From NCBI GenBank assembly GCA_030842085.1, contig JAUUSE010000053.1, positions 1-12,392 on the forward strand: a stretch of DNA of 12,392 nucleotides. The letters run 5' to 3'. Position 1 is the first letter of the stretch. Each line of letters begins with the position of its first letter. Source of the DNA: Timburyella sp030842085 (lineage in GTDB: Bacteria; Bacillota; Clostridia; Oscillospirales; Acutalibacteraceae). Made by a program: the position numbers and the translations under genes. Under the pieces are notes generated by a model that was given only the letters and a program-made list of their open reading frames with translations, had not been told where the DNA came from and ran no database searches. Shown here one piece after another: positions 1 through 6,859 of this stretch.

Positions 1-1398
1 AATAGGCAGATTATATGATGAAACGGTGGTAAGCTCGTTCATATTCATATGAAAGCTGCCGTCCGATGTAACAAGAACAACGCGGCCGTTTGGCTGCCCT
101 ACCTGCGTACCTATTGCGGCGCCCAGCCCAAAGCCCATTGTGCCAAGCCCGCCGGACGTTATAAGATGCCGCGGCTTTTCAAAGCTAAAATACTGCGTAG
201 TCCACATCTGATGCTGGCCGACGTCCGTTGCAACATATGCGTCGGGACAATTGTCGTGCAGCGATTTTATAACAAGATACGGATTAACATAATCTTTATC
301 CTGCAGCATTTTTATAGGCGTGAGCTTGTCAAGCTCTTTCCACTCTGATATTTGTTTAAGCCAATCTTCATGCGAAACCGGCTTGGTGTCAGCAGACTGA
401 ATTGCCAAATTAAGTTTACGTAATACTTCTTTCATATCTCCCTTTACATACATATCGCAGGAGACGTTTTTATTAAACTCCGCTTCGTCAATGTCGATGT
501 GGACAAGCTTTGCGTTTGAAGCAAAGCGCGTCCTGTCGCCGGCGACGCGGTCGGAAAAGCGGGCGCCCGCCACTATCATTAAATCGCACTCCACCGACGC
601 TTTGTTTGAAGCAATGGAGCCGTGCATGCCTATCATTCCCATATTAAGCGGGCTGGAGGCGGGGAAGCAGGAAAGACCCATAATCGACTGCGACACGGGT
701 ATGCTGTTTGTTTCGGCGAGCGTTTTCAGCTCATCGCACGCGCCGGACGAAATAACGCCGCCGCCGGCATATATCATCGGGCGATTGGATTTTAATATCA
801 TCTGCGCGATTTCTTTTACAGCATTGTCGTCTACACCGTCTCCGTCATAAGCGTCCGGCGCAGCTTCCGGCTTTTTATATGTGTATTCGCATACCTGAGC
901 AGATATATCTTTAGGTATGTCGATAAGCACTGGACCCTTGCGTCCGGTAGTGGCTATTTTAAAAGCCGACCTTATAGTATCCGCTAATAGATTTATATCT
1001 TTAACAATATAGTTGTGCTTTGTTATCGGCATGGTGATGCCGGTAATATCTATCTCCTGAAACGAGTCGCGTCCCAGCAAATCGGTTGCTACGTTTCCGG
1101 TAATGGCGATAACCGGCACTGAATCCATGTACGCAGTAGCCAGTCCGGTGACAAGATTAGTAGCCCCCGGGCCGGAGGTAGCAATAACTACCGACGGCCT
1201 GCCCGTCGCACGTGCGTATCCGTCGGCGGCGTGGGCCGCGCCCTGCTCATGCGCCGTAAGAATATGACGTATTTTGTCGGAATATTTATACAGCGCATCA
1301 TATATGTTAAGAACCGCACCGCCTGGGTATCCGAACACCGTGTCGATGCCCTGCTCAAGCAGACATTCCATTATTATTTCCGAACCATTCAGCTTCAT
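1..1398 (-). CDS. ilvB: Acetolactate synthase large subunit, 5' part (3' end beyond window)
   Basis: The reading frame is open from the ATG at 1398 down to base 1 (466 codons), so the C-terminus lies outside the window; full-length family members are about 550 residues. The product is a thiamine-diphosphate enzyme joining two pyruvates, or pyruvate and 2-ketobutyrate, in the first common step of valine, leucine and isoleucine synthesis. The N-terminal ThDP (PYR) domain shows FGYPGGAVL and the catalytic glutamate in AHEQGAAHAADGYARATG, followed by SGPGATNLVTG and GRDSFQE. The central FAD-type domain and the start of the C-terminal ThDP (PP) domain follow, with GGLGTMGFGLGAAIG. The metal-binding signature reads SDGSFHMN, where most relatives have GDGSFQMN, so the first Gly is Ser. 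The start is supported by AGGAG (1408-1412) 9 nt upstream. A Leu-type T-box leader precedes it, which fits end-product control by branched-chain amino acid supply. ilvN is not seen; it could lie past the left edge. Confidence 0.95.
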   Translation of the reverse strand, partial: MKLNGSEIIMECLLEQGIDTVFGYPGGAVLNIYDALYKYSDKIRHILTAHEQGAAHAADGYARATGRPSVVIATSGPGATNLVTGLATAYMDSVPVIAITGNVATDLLGRDSFQEIDITGITMPITKHNYIVKDINLLADTIRSAFKIATTGRKGPVLIDIPKDISAQVCEYTYKKPEAAPDAYDGDGVDDNAVKEIAQMILKSNRPMIYAGGGVISSGACDELKTLAETNSIPVSQSIMGLSCFPASSPLNMGMIGMHGSIASNKASVECDLMIVAGARFSDRVAGDRTRFASNAKLVHIDIDEAEFNKNVSCDMYVKGDMKEVLRKLNLAIQSADTKPVSHEDWLKQISEWKELDKLTPIKMLQDKDYVNPYLVIKSLHDNCPDAYVATDVGQHQMWTTQYFSFEKPRHLITSGGLGTMGFGLGAAIGTQVGQPNGRVVLVTSDGSFHMNMNELTTVSSYNLPI

Positions 1399-1592
1399 AA
1401 AATTACGCTCCTGTACTGTTAAAATGTATGTTTTTACACGTCTTAGCGGCAATTTTGCATTTATACGCCGCATATGCAGCGAGATGTTTTACACCCGCCA
1501 AAAAGATAATAAATAGCAGAATAATATGTATATAAGCAGCAAATCTTAAGAACAGATTTACATAATACAAAACTGCAAAGATTATATAGTAT

Positions 1593-1630
1593 AAAAAAAG
1601 CCTTCATCTCCTAAATTTGGAGACGAGGGC
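1593..1630 (-). terminator. T-box intrinsic terminator upstream of ilvB
   Basis: On the minus strand a 12-position stem (one C-A mismatch, one G-U) with a 7-nt loop spans 1630-1600 and is followed by seven U (1599-1593). It lies just downstream of the T-box motif, as expected for the terminator that competes with the antiterminator. Confidence 0.9.
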
Positions 1631-1862
1631 AAAAACCACCGCGGTACCACTCCTATTGCCTGAAAAGGCCGCTCAAAGCGCCTAAAAGCGCCCGCCCTTG
1701 TAACGTGGGGCAAACGTCCGAACCTAAGCCGAAGCCTTAGCCGGAGGCTCAAGGGTGAGATTCACTGGAGCTGACGGCTGCCTTACACCAAACGGCAACT
1801 CTCTTCCACATCCGCGGCCAGCTACTATTCCTATCAACGCCTATAGATATGCTAAAATAATT
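1593..1862 (-). promoter_or_regulatory. T-box leader of ilvB, probable Leu (CUC) specifier
   Basis: This is a tRNA-sensing antitermination leader. On the minus strand it shows the stem I signature (GGAAUAGUAG opposite GUGAA, the AGUA/GAA loop-E pairing), the K-turn-like GUUGAU/UUGAG pair, and the conserved T-box AGUGGUACCGCGG (1636-1651). A terminator follows directly. The specifier is read as CUC (1757-1759, minus strand), immediately before ACCCUUGAG, which matches the usual specifier-ACC-UUUGAG layout; CUC codes for leucine. AUC (Ile), offset by two bases, is a less likely alternative. The T-box base facing the tRNA discriminator (1646) is U, which fits A73 of tRNA-Leu (and tRNA-Ile). Uncharged tRNA would stabilise the antiterminator and allow ilvB transcription. 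Confidence 0.92.
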
Positions 1863-1868
1863 ATTATT

Positions 1869-1897
1869 ATGATATTCCAAAGCTTACATTTTGTCAA
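1869..1897 (-). promoter_or_regulatory. Sigma-A-type promoter of the ilvB leader
   Basis: TTGACA (1892-1897, minus) and TATCAT (1869-1874, minus) are separated by exactly 17 bp. Transcription would start near 1862, just before stem I of the T-box. Confidence 0.8.
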
Positions 1898-2782
1898 GAG
1901 GCGCGCCGCCTTTTTGTATAATGGCACAAATTACGCTGACCTTTAATGCAGATTTACATCATATTATTAAGGATAAACCAAAATAAGCATATGCTTGCTT
2001 GGCTGAACATTAGAATAAATACAGCTTTTCAATCTCCATAGCTGGTTTTAGCCGATATTACATTATAATTTCCCATTTAAAATATTTCTCCTGAAAATAT
2101 GTCGGCTTTATTATTTCATACTTGGTAAATGATGCATTATATGGCGCTGTTACCCACTTTTCCTCAGCATCGCTGTGTCCTGTAAATTACAACGATATTT
2201 TTCCGGTGAATTTCGTTGCGGGATTGATTAAGCTGCCGGGAGATAAAGTCGATATGCCTAAAATGTGCCGCCGCGAAGTCTTTTCACTTTTTCGCCCATG
2301 TTTTTGGTGCTAAGCAGTTTTAAGCGAGAGGGTTTTCCGCGGACAAGGCATAAATTTTAACGCAGCACTCGCGGAAAAGATGCTGAAAACCATATTCTAT
2401 CCGACACACGGCAGCTTAACCACAAAACATATGTATCTTGCCGGCTACCGTCCGGCGGCGATATTCATTCTATATATCCGTAATTAAGAAATAATAAATA
2501 CTTTAATTAAGAAATAATAAATACTTTTACACTTTGGATGAAATGTACAAATGGCCTGTAAATTGTAACTGTCGCTGCCTTGCCAATCATAAACAGTCTT
2601 TGACTGTAAATTAAAAACGTCAATGTAATATATACGCTGTCGGCGGCATGCGAAGAGATTGGTGAAAGGTTGGTGCATGATAATCTAAATATGCCGGCAA
2701 TAGAGCACAGACGCAGACGGCACAGGCCCTATACTCAGAGCTGAGCGGAAGTGTGCAGCTAAAAAGCAGCGCAAAAATGGCA
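1898..2782. other. Long intergenic region without a convincing gene
   Basis: This stretch lies between the ilvB promoter and the HEPN gene. Reading frames of 60-75 codons occur on both strands, but none has a ribosome binding site or a recognisable family. The part at 2058-2310 has a coding-like look on the minus strand: a 42-codon frame ending at 2058 (tail KWEIIM), with further same-frame codons above an in-frame TAA at 2187-2189. It may be the remnant of a gene. A 9-bp inverted repeat (TTTTCCGCG at 2333-2341, CGCGGAAAA at 2370-2378) and a small hairpin (2593-2607, ACAGTC/GACTGT) are present. Neither is a clear terminator for the HEPN gene. Confidence 0.6.
2481..2526. repeat. 23-bp perfect tandem duplication
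   Basis: Two identical 23-bp units lie head to tail (2481-2503 and 2504-2526), each beginning TAATTAAGAAATAATAAATA. The sequence is very AT-rich, noncoding, and downstream of the HEPN gene. A recent slippage duplication is the simplest reading. Confidence 0.9.
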
Positions 2783-3214
2783 TCAGTCCTGAACCATTTT
2801 GTCTGCGCCATATACATTTTCACATATAAAATTGTACATATCATCCGCCATATTCAAAATACTATTCAGGCGTTCGTCTGATATTGCAAGCTGTTTGTCA
2901 GACGGGTATCTTGTTTCAATGTACAGTCTGGCCATAGCGGCTGCTTCGTCGAGCCATTCTTCAAATGCGCTGTTGCAGCGCGCTGCATTTCGGCACAGCC
3001 ATGGAAGATTATGCCCATCAACCAAACGGCCGGTTTTATACAGCGTATAACCCTTAAGCGCTTTTTCAATCGCCTGCTGGCAGTGAAAAGCAGAAAGCGC
3101 ATTGCAGCTTCCGTTTTCACATAGAACTTTTGCAGCAAGCAAATCTGCAGCGGCAAATTCCAGCCAGTCAAAATAGTATCGGCTGTCGTCGGTATTATTA
3201 TTTCTGCTTCTCAT
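2783..3214 (-). CDS. HEPN domain protein
   Basis: A 143-residue all-helical HEPN protein of the kind encoded next to minimal nucleotidyltransferases. The visible HEPN core comprises YYFDWLEFAAADL near the start, then FHCQQAIEKALKGY (helix 2-3 signature), GHNLPWLCRNA, and RLYIETRYPSD in the C-terminal half. The start is set at 3214, not the upstream in-frame ATG at 3250, because GGGAG lies 8 nt before 3214 and no comparable site precedes 3250. The gene therefore overlaps the end of the upstream nucleotidyltransferase gene by 17 bp, implying translational coupling. HEPN proteins of HEPN/MNT toxin-antitoxin modules are RNases that use an Rx4-6H motif in the C-terminal helix. Here that helix carries RLYIETRYP with no His. 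The only Rx4H string, RLVDGH, lies in the loop before the HNL helix and is probably fortuitous. RNase activity is thus doubtful; a non-catalytic HEPN partner is equally possible. Confidence 0.85.
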   Translation of the reverse strand: MRSRNNNTDDSRYYFDWLEFAAADLLAAKVLCENGSCNALSAFHCQQAIEKALKGYTLYKTGRLVDGHNLPWLCRNAARCNSAFEEWLDEAAAMARLYIETRYPSDKQLAISDERLNSILNMADDMYNFICENVYGADKMVQD

Positions 3215-3506
3215 ACAGCACGCTCCCTTCAGATACAATGCGCTGTGCAAAGCTACCGCTGCGAAGGCTTATTTTATCAAAATCGTATTTGTCGTAGACC
3301 AGCGCATCAAACGGGACATCACAGTCTATTTCCATATATATATCGTGTTCAATCATATCGGCGTCTCCGCCGTCGACTATAATACACAGCTTAAATGATG
3401 AAAGCAGTCCGCTGGGGGAGTTTTTGCAGCTGAAAAGTATTATTTTCTCTGGAGAGAATTTATCGATTATCTGCCGGCATACATGATAAATTTTTTTGTC
3501 GTCCAT
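3198..3506 (-). CDS. Minimal nucleotidyltransferase-like protein with degenerate active site
   Basis: A 102-residue protein with the outline of the MNT (minimal nucleotidyltransferase) fold. It has an N-terminal helix, then EKIILFSCKNSPSG where active members have a LFGSxARG-type sequence. Next comes SFKLCIIVDGG where SDIDLLV is usual, then DVPFDALVYDKYDFDKI (third strand, its Asp kept) and the typical tail SFAQRIVSEGSVLYEK. Both the GS pair and the DxD carboxylates are therefore replaced, so NTP transfer as in AMPylating MNT antitoxins is unlikely. The start at 3506 has a weak GAGGGTGAG site about 5 nt upstream. It is the first gene of a two-gene unit with the HEPN gene and overlaps it by 17 bp. 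In canonical type VII modules MNT neutralises the HEPN toxin by AMPylation; this one could act only by binding, or the pair could have a different role. The family assignment rests on shape, context and tail, since the core motif is missing. Confidence 0.72.
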   Translation of the reverse strand: MDDKKIYHVCRQIIDKFSPEKIILFSCKNSPSGLLSSFKLCIIVDGGDADMIEHDIYMEIDCDVPFDALVYDKYDFDKISLRSGSFAQRIVSEGSVLYEKQK

Positions 3507-3570
3507 TTTCTCACCCTCTTGAAATAAATTAACATAATAATATTATCCGTGCTTTTGACCCTTTTAAACT

Positions 3571-3600
3571 ATTATACCATATCAGATAAAGGAATGTACA
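3571..3600 (-). promoter_or_regulatory. Extended -10 promoter for the nucleotidyltransferase/HEPN pair
   Basis: On the minus strand a perfect TATAAT (3571-3576) is preceded by TGG, giving TGnTATAAT, with TGTACA (3595-3600; 4 of 6 matches to TTGACA) at an 18-bp spacing. It would start transcription about 55-60 nt before the ATG at 3506. Confidence 0.65.
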
Positions 3601-4065
3601 TATTTTGCAGATTTCATATAACGATTAACTTTAATATATTACAGGAAATATAAGAGCATACAAAGCAAGATAAAGTTTACATAAAATAATCTGACATTGT
3701 ATTCAATGCCAGATTAAATAAATACCTATTTTTTGTAGGATACAAACTATACATCGGGTAGAGTAAAAGAGCCAGTATGCATGATTTTTGAAAAAGCCGA
3801 CGTAAAATGGTAAATATTATGCCGGACCGCCGGAAGAGATACCAAGTCATTTACATAGTATGAGAAATACGTAAATGTATTTTCCGCCGTTTAAAAATAA
3901 ACCGGAGGCAAGCTGTATAGGGAGAGAAGTCGTACCAATCACCGATTAACTTGCCAGCTTAACTTTTATTACAAAATAAACGATATCCCAGCCACTTGTC
4001 CTAAGGCTAAAGGCCCTGCATATATAAGTCGGAGCTGGAAATACTTCTTAACTCAACGCTGTAAA
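3601..4065. other. Intergenic region downstream of trpA
   Basis: No reading frame here has a ribosome binding site or a recognisable product. The stretch contains an AT-rich inverted repeat (CATTTAC/GTAAATG at 3848-3877) and the better hairpin at 3688-3715, listed separately. The first 350 bases after trpA show no hairpin with a U-tract on the minus strand. Confidence 0.6.
3688..3715 (-). terminator. Candidate terminator of the trp operon
   Basis: In minus-strand RNA a continuous 12-bp stem forms (AAUCUGGCAUUG with CAAUGUCAGAUU, one G-U pair, loop AAUA), followed by AUUUUAUG. In plus-strand RNA the same position is an A-C mismatch, so the structure favours minus-strand transcripts. It sits 350 bp past the trpA stop and before the next promoter. 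The stem is low in GC and the U-tract is short, so efficiency is uncertain. Confidence 0.45.
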
Positions 4066-4842
4066 TCACAGGTCCGCAATAGCCTGCTTCATTGATTTTA
4101 CATACTCGCCTATAGGCTTTGCGGCGTCTTTGCCAAACTGAGCAGCAAGTTTTATAATGGCGCTGCCTACAATCACTCCGTCGGCATACTGCGCCATGTC
4201 GCGCGCCTGCTGCGGGGTTGATATGCCAAAGCCTACAGCGCATGGCTTTTTTGTGTTTTCGCGTATAATATGAACCATGGCTCCAATATCGGTTGTTATT
4301 TCTGCTCGCACGCCGGTAACCCCCAAGGAGGATACCACATATGTAAAGCCGTCGGACTCTTTAGCTATATTTGCAATTCGGTTCTCCGACGTCGGCGCCA
4401 CAAGCGGGATAAGGTCTATACCATACTTTTTGCATATCGGCGCAAATTCGCTCCTCTCTTCAAGAGGCACGTCCGGCAATATAAGCCCGTCTATTCCTAT
4501 ATCAGCGCAGGTGGATATAAACTTTTCCGAGCCGTAAGAAAAAACCACATTGGCATATGTCATGAATACCATGGGAGTTTTTACCTCATTGCGGAGCTTT
4601 CGCACAAATTCAAATATTTTGTCTGTCGTAACGCCGCCGGCAAGAGCGCGGATATTCGCTTCCTGAATAACGGGCCCCTCAGCTGTCGGGTCGGAGAAGG
4701 GAATACCCAGCTCAATCAGGTCGGCGCCGTTTGCGCTCATAGCCTTTACTATTTCAGCCGTCGTCTCAAGGTCGGGGTCGCCACAGGTGATAAACGGTAT
4801 GAAAGCCTTTCCATTTTCAAAAGCCTTTGCAATATTACTCAT
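4066..4842 (-). CDS. trpA: Tryptophan synthase alpha chain
   Basis: This is the TIM-barrel subunit that cleaves indole-3-glycerol phosphate to indole and glyceraldehyde 3-phosphate and channels indole to TrpB. At 258 residues it is of normal length. Motifs are PFITCGDPD near residue 16, ELGIPFSDPTAEGPVIQ with catalytic Glu44, and phosphate-binding VGFGIST and VIVGSAII near the end. The second catalytic acid, Asp in LADGP of the enteric enzyme (Asp60), is Glu55 here (TAEGP); I recall this variant as common in Clostridia, so it need not mean loss of function. The start at 4842 is chosen over an in-frame ATG at 4878 because GGGGAGG lies 7 nt upstream and because it makes the protein begin at MSNIAKAF, as is usual. 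It overlaps the trpB stop by 8 bp. It is the last gene of the operon. Confidence 0.96.
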   Translation of the reverse strand: MSNIAKAFENGKAFIPFITCGDPDLETTAEIVKAMSANGADLIELGIPFSDPTAEGPVIQEANIRALAGGVTTDKIFEFVRKLRNEVKTPMVFMTYANVVFSYGSEKFISTCADIGIDGLILPDVPLEERSEFAPICKKYGIDLIPLVAPTSENRIANIAKESDGFTYVVSSLGVTGVRAEITTDIGAMVHIIRENTKKPCAVGFGISTPQQARDMAQYADGVIVGSAIIKLAAQFGKDAAKPIGEYVKSMKQAIADL

Positions 4843-6025
4843 ATATATCCTCCCCTCTGTAACGGGCGATTGCCGCACAGTCCTTATCGCCGCGCCCCGA
4901 AAGGGTGACGACTATTATTTTTTCTTTGTCCATCTGCGGAGACATTTTCATGGCATAAGCCAAAGCATGCGCCGACTCTATGGCCGGTATTATGCCCTCT
5001 GTTTTAGATAAATACTCAAAAGCGTTTACCGCTTCATCGTCGGTTATGGCTACATATTCCGCGCGGCCTATGTCGTGCAGATAGGCGTGCTCCGGCCCTA
5101 CGCCAGGATAGTCAAGCCCGGCCGATATGGAATATACCGGCGCTATCTGACCATATTTATCCTGACAGAAATATGATTTCATGCCGTGAAAAATGCCCAG
5201 CCGGCCGGTGTTGATGGTTGCAGCCGTTTCAAATGTGTCTATACCGTGTCCGGCCGCCTCACAGCCTATCAGCCGCACTTCCTTATCATCAATAAAATGA
5301 TAAAAGCTGCCTATGGCGTTGGAGCCGCCGCCTACACAGGCCAAAACGGCGTCCGGCAGACGGCCTTCTTTTTTAAGTATCTGCTGCTTTATTTCTTTGG
5401 ATATCACCGCTTGAAAGTCGCGCACGATTGTCGGAAAGGGGTGCGGACCCATTACCGAGCCGAGGCAGTAGTGGGTATCGCTTATTCGGCTGGTCCATTC
5501 GCGCATGGCCTCGCTTACTGCGTCTTTAAGTGTGGCGGTGCCGCTTTTTACCGGCACTACCTCGGCGCCGAGCAGCCGCATTTTATACACGTTTAAAGCC
5601 TGACGCTTGGTGTCCTCCTCGCCCATAAAAACCACGCATTCCATGCCCATGAGCGCCGCCGCTGTTGCCGTCGCCACACCGTGCTGACCGGCGCCCGTTT
5701 CAGCTATCAGGCGTGTTTTACCCATTTTTTTGGCAAGAAGTGCCTGACCCAGCACATTGTTTATCTTGTGGGCGCCGGTGTGGTTTAAATCCTCACGCTT
5801 GAGATAAATTTTGGCGCCGCCCAGGTCCTTAGTCATTTTTTCAGCATAGTAAAGCAGACTGGGACGGCCTGCGTATTCGTTGAATAAGGTCTCAAGCTCT
5901 TTGTTAAAGGCAGGGTCGTTTTTATAAAAGTTATAGGCGCTTTCCAGCTCAATTACCGCATTCATAAGCGTTTCGGGTATATACTGTCCGCCGTGTACGC
6001 CAAACCTTCCTTTAGATTTTATCAT
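4835..6025 (-). CDS. trpB: Tryptophan synthase beta chain
   Basis: The PLP enzyme that condenses indole with L-serine to give tryptophan, as an alpha2-beta2 complex with TrpA. The 396-residue protein matches family length. It begins GRFGVHGGQYIPETL, and the PLP lysine is Lys87 in HTGAHKINN. The catalytic Glu is Glu109 in AETGAGQHG, the phosphate loop is GGGSNAIG, and the C-terminal end has VVTLSGRGDKD. Lys87 and Glu109 fall at the same numbers as in the enteric enzyme. AGGAGG lies 8 nt before the ATG at 6025. It is separated from trpF by 225 bp, unlike the overlapping junctions elsewhere in the operon, and overlaps trpA by 8 bp, which suits 1:1 production of the two synthase subunits. Confidence 0.98.
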   Translation of the reverse strand: MIKSKGRFGVHGGQYIPETLMNAVIELESAYNFYKNDPAFNKELETLFNEYAGRPSLLYYAEKMTKDLGGAKIYLKREDLNHTGAHKINNVLGQALLAKKMGKTRLIAETGAGQHGVATATAAALMGMECVVFMGEEDTKRQALNVYKMRLLGAEVVPVKSGTATLKDAVSEAMREWTSRISDTHYCLGSVMGPHPFPTIVRDFQAVISKEIKQQILKKEGRLPDAVLACVGGGSNAIGSFYHFIDDKEVRLIGCEAAGHGIDTFETAATINTGRLGIFHGMKSYFCQDKYGQIAPVYSISAGLDYPGVGPEHAYLHDIGRAEYVAITDDEAVNAFEYLSKTEGIIPAIESAHALAYAMKMSPQMDKEKIIVVTLSGRGDKDCAAIARYRGEDIYE

Positions 6026-6250
6026 TTAAAAGCCTCCTGTGTGATTTTCTGTTTGCTTAATATGTTTTAATATTTTGCCGCCGGTTAGGTGCGGCGCTTT
6101 TATTTATAAATATTTCCTATAGCTCAGATAAAGCTGCTGAGAAAATAATTATACAGCTAATGTTGTTTTACAGCCCTTAACTCGGCTGAGGTTGCTCTGC
6201 AAAGTTGGTTTACATAATAAATAACAGATTTGAAATTAAATGTATTTATC
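6026..6250 (-). other. Noncoding gap between trpF and trpB
   Basis: No gene is visible in these 225 bp, which interrupt an otherwise tight operon. On the minus strand a TATAAT (6148-6153) could serve as an internal -10, but no good -35 lies 16-18 bp upstream. Several short inverted repeats are present: CTCAG/CTGAG (5 bp), CAGCC/GGCTG (5 bp), and GCCGC/GCGGC around 6082-6100. None is followed by a U-tract on the minus strand. The gap may hold an internal promoter or an mRNA processing site. Confidence 0.5.
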
Positions 6251-6859
6251 TCAGATATTTGATTTTCTTACCGTATCGATAAACGCTTTAATTTTGTTAA
6301 AGTCTTTAACTCCGTCCGTCTCTACGCCGGAGCTTGCGTCCACCGCAAAGGGGTGATTTATAGCAACCGCCTGCCCGACATTGTTGGGGGTTAGCCCTCC
6401 GGCAAGAAAGTAGGGCCGGGATATTTCAGAAATAAGCGACCAGTCAAAGACGTCACCCGTGCCGCCGGCACCGTTGTCGAGCAAAATATAGTCGGCGGAG
6501 GATAAAACGGCTGTTTGAATATCTTTTTTGGATTTTATGCTGAAGGCTTTTATAATCGGCACATCCGATACTGCCTTAAGCTTTGAAATATAGTGATCAT
6601 CCTCACTGCCGTGCAGCTGGATAATGTCGATTATGCCTCGGCCTGCGATGTCCAATATATTTTCGGCATCTTCATCGACAAAAACGCCGGCGGCTTTTAT
6701 GCATGGGCTGAGCCTTGCCTTAAGCTGCGCCGCCTGAGATGGAGAAACGTATCTTTTGCTGTGCGGTGCAAAAACAAAGCCGATGTAATCCGGCATTGAC
6801 GTATTTACATAATCAATATCGCACAGCCTTGAAAGCCCGCAGATTTTTATCTTTGTCAT
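6251..6859 (-). CDS. trpF: Phosphoribosylanthranilate isomerase
   Basis: This enzyme performs the Amadori rearrangement of N-(5'-phosphoribosyl)anthranilate to the carboxyphenylaminodeoxyribulose phosphate used by TrpC. It is a 202-residue (beta-alpha)8 barrel. The general base Cys7 lies in KIKICGL and the general acid Asp128 in LLDNGAGGTG. Other signatures are GFVFAPHSKRYVSP, QLHGSED, LAGGLTPNNV and DASSGVET, the phosphate site at the end. The start ATG overlaps the trpC stop in ATGA (4 bp), so translation is coupled to trpC. It is not fused to TrpC, unlike in enteric bacteria. Confidence 0.97.
   Translation of the reverse strand: MTKIKICGLSRLCDIDYVNTSMPDYIGFVFAPHSKRYVSPSQAAQLKARLSPCIKAAGVFVDEDAENILDIAGRGIIDIIQLHGSEDDHYISKLKAVSDVPIIKAFSIKSKKDIQTAVLSSADYILLDNGAGGTGDVFDWSLISEISRPYFLAGGLTPNNVGQAVAINHPFAVDASSGVETDGVKDFNKIKAFIDTVRKSNI

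Noticed and set aside
2122..2313. 63-codon plus-strand frame as a gene
   Set aside because: No ribosome binding site, no family resemblance, and it overlaps the more protein-like minus-strand frame.
3215..3250. Upstream ATG at 3250 as the HEPN start
   Set aside because: It would overlap the preceding gene by 53 bp without a ribosome site; GGGAG is properly spaced before the ATG at 3214.
4843..4878. Upstream ATG at 4878 as the trpA start
   Set aside because: GGGGAGG lies directly before the ATG at 4842, and the 12 extra residues do not resemble a TrpA N-terminus.
4270..4908. 212-codon plus-strand frame opposite trpA
   Set aside because: It is antisense to trpA and part of trpB, lacks a ribosome site, and arises from the codon bias of the real genes. 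trpA has intact catalytic motifs.
6082..6105. GC-rich hairpin in the trpF-trpB gap as an operon-internal terminator
   Set aside because: The stem is only about 5 bp, and on the minus strand it is followed by AAAATATT with no U-tract. The T-rich side faces the plus strand, where there is no gene.
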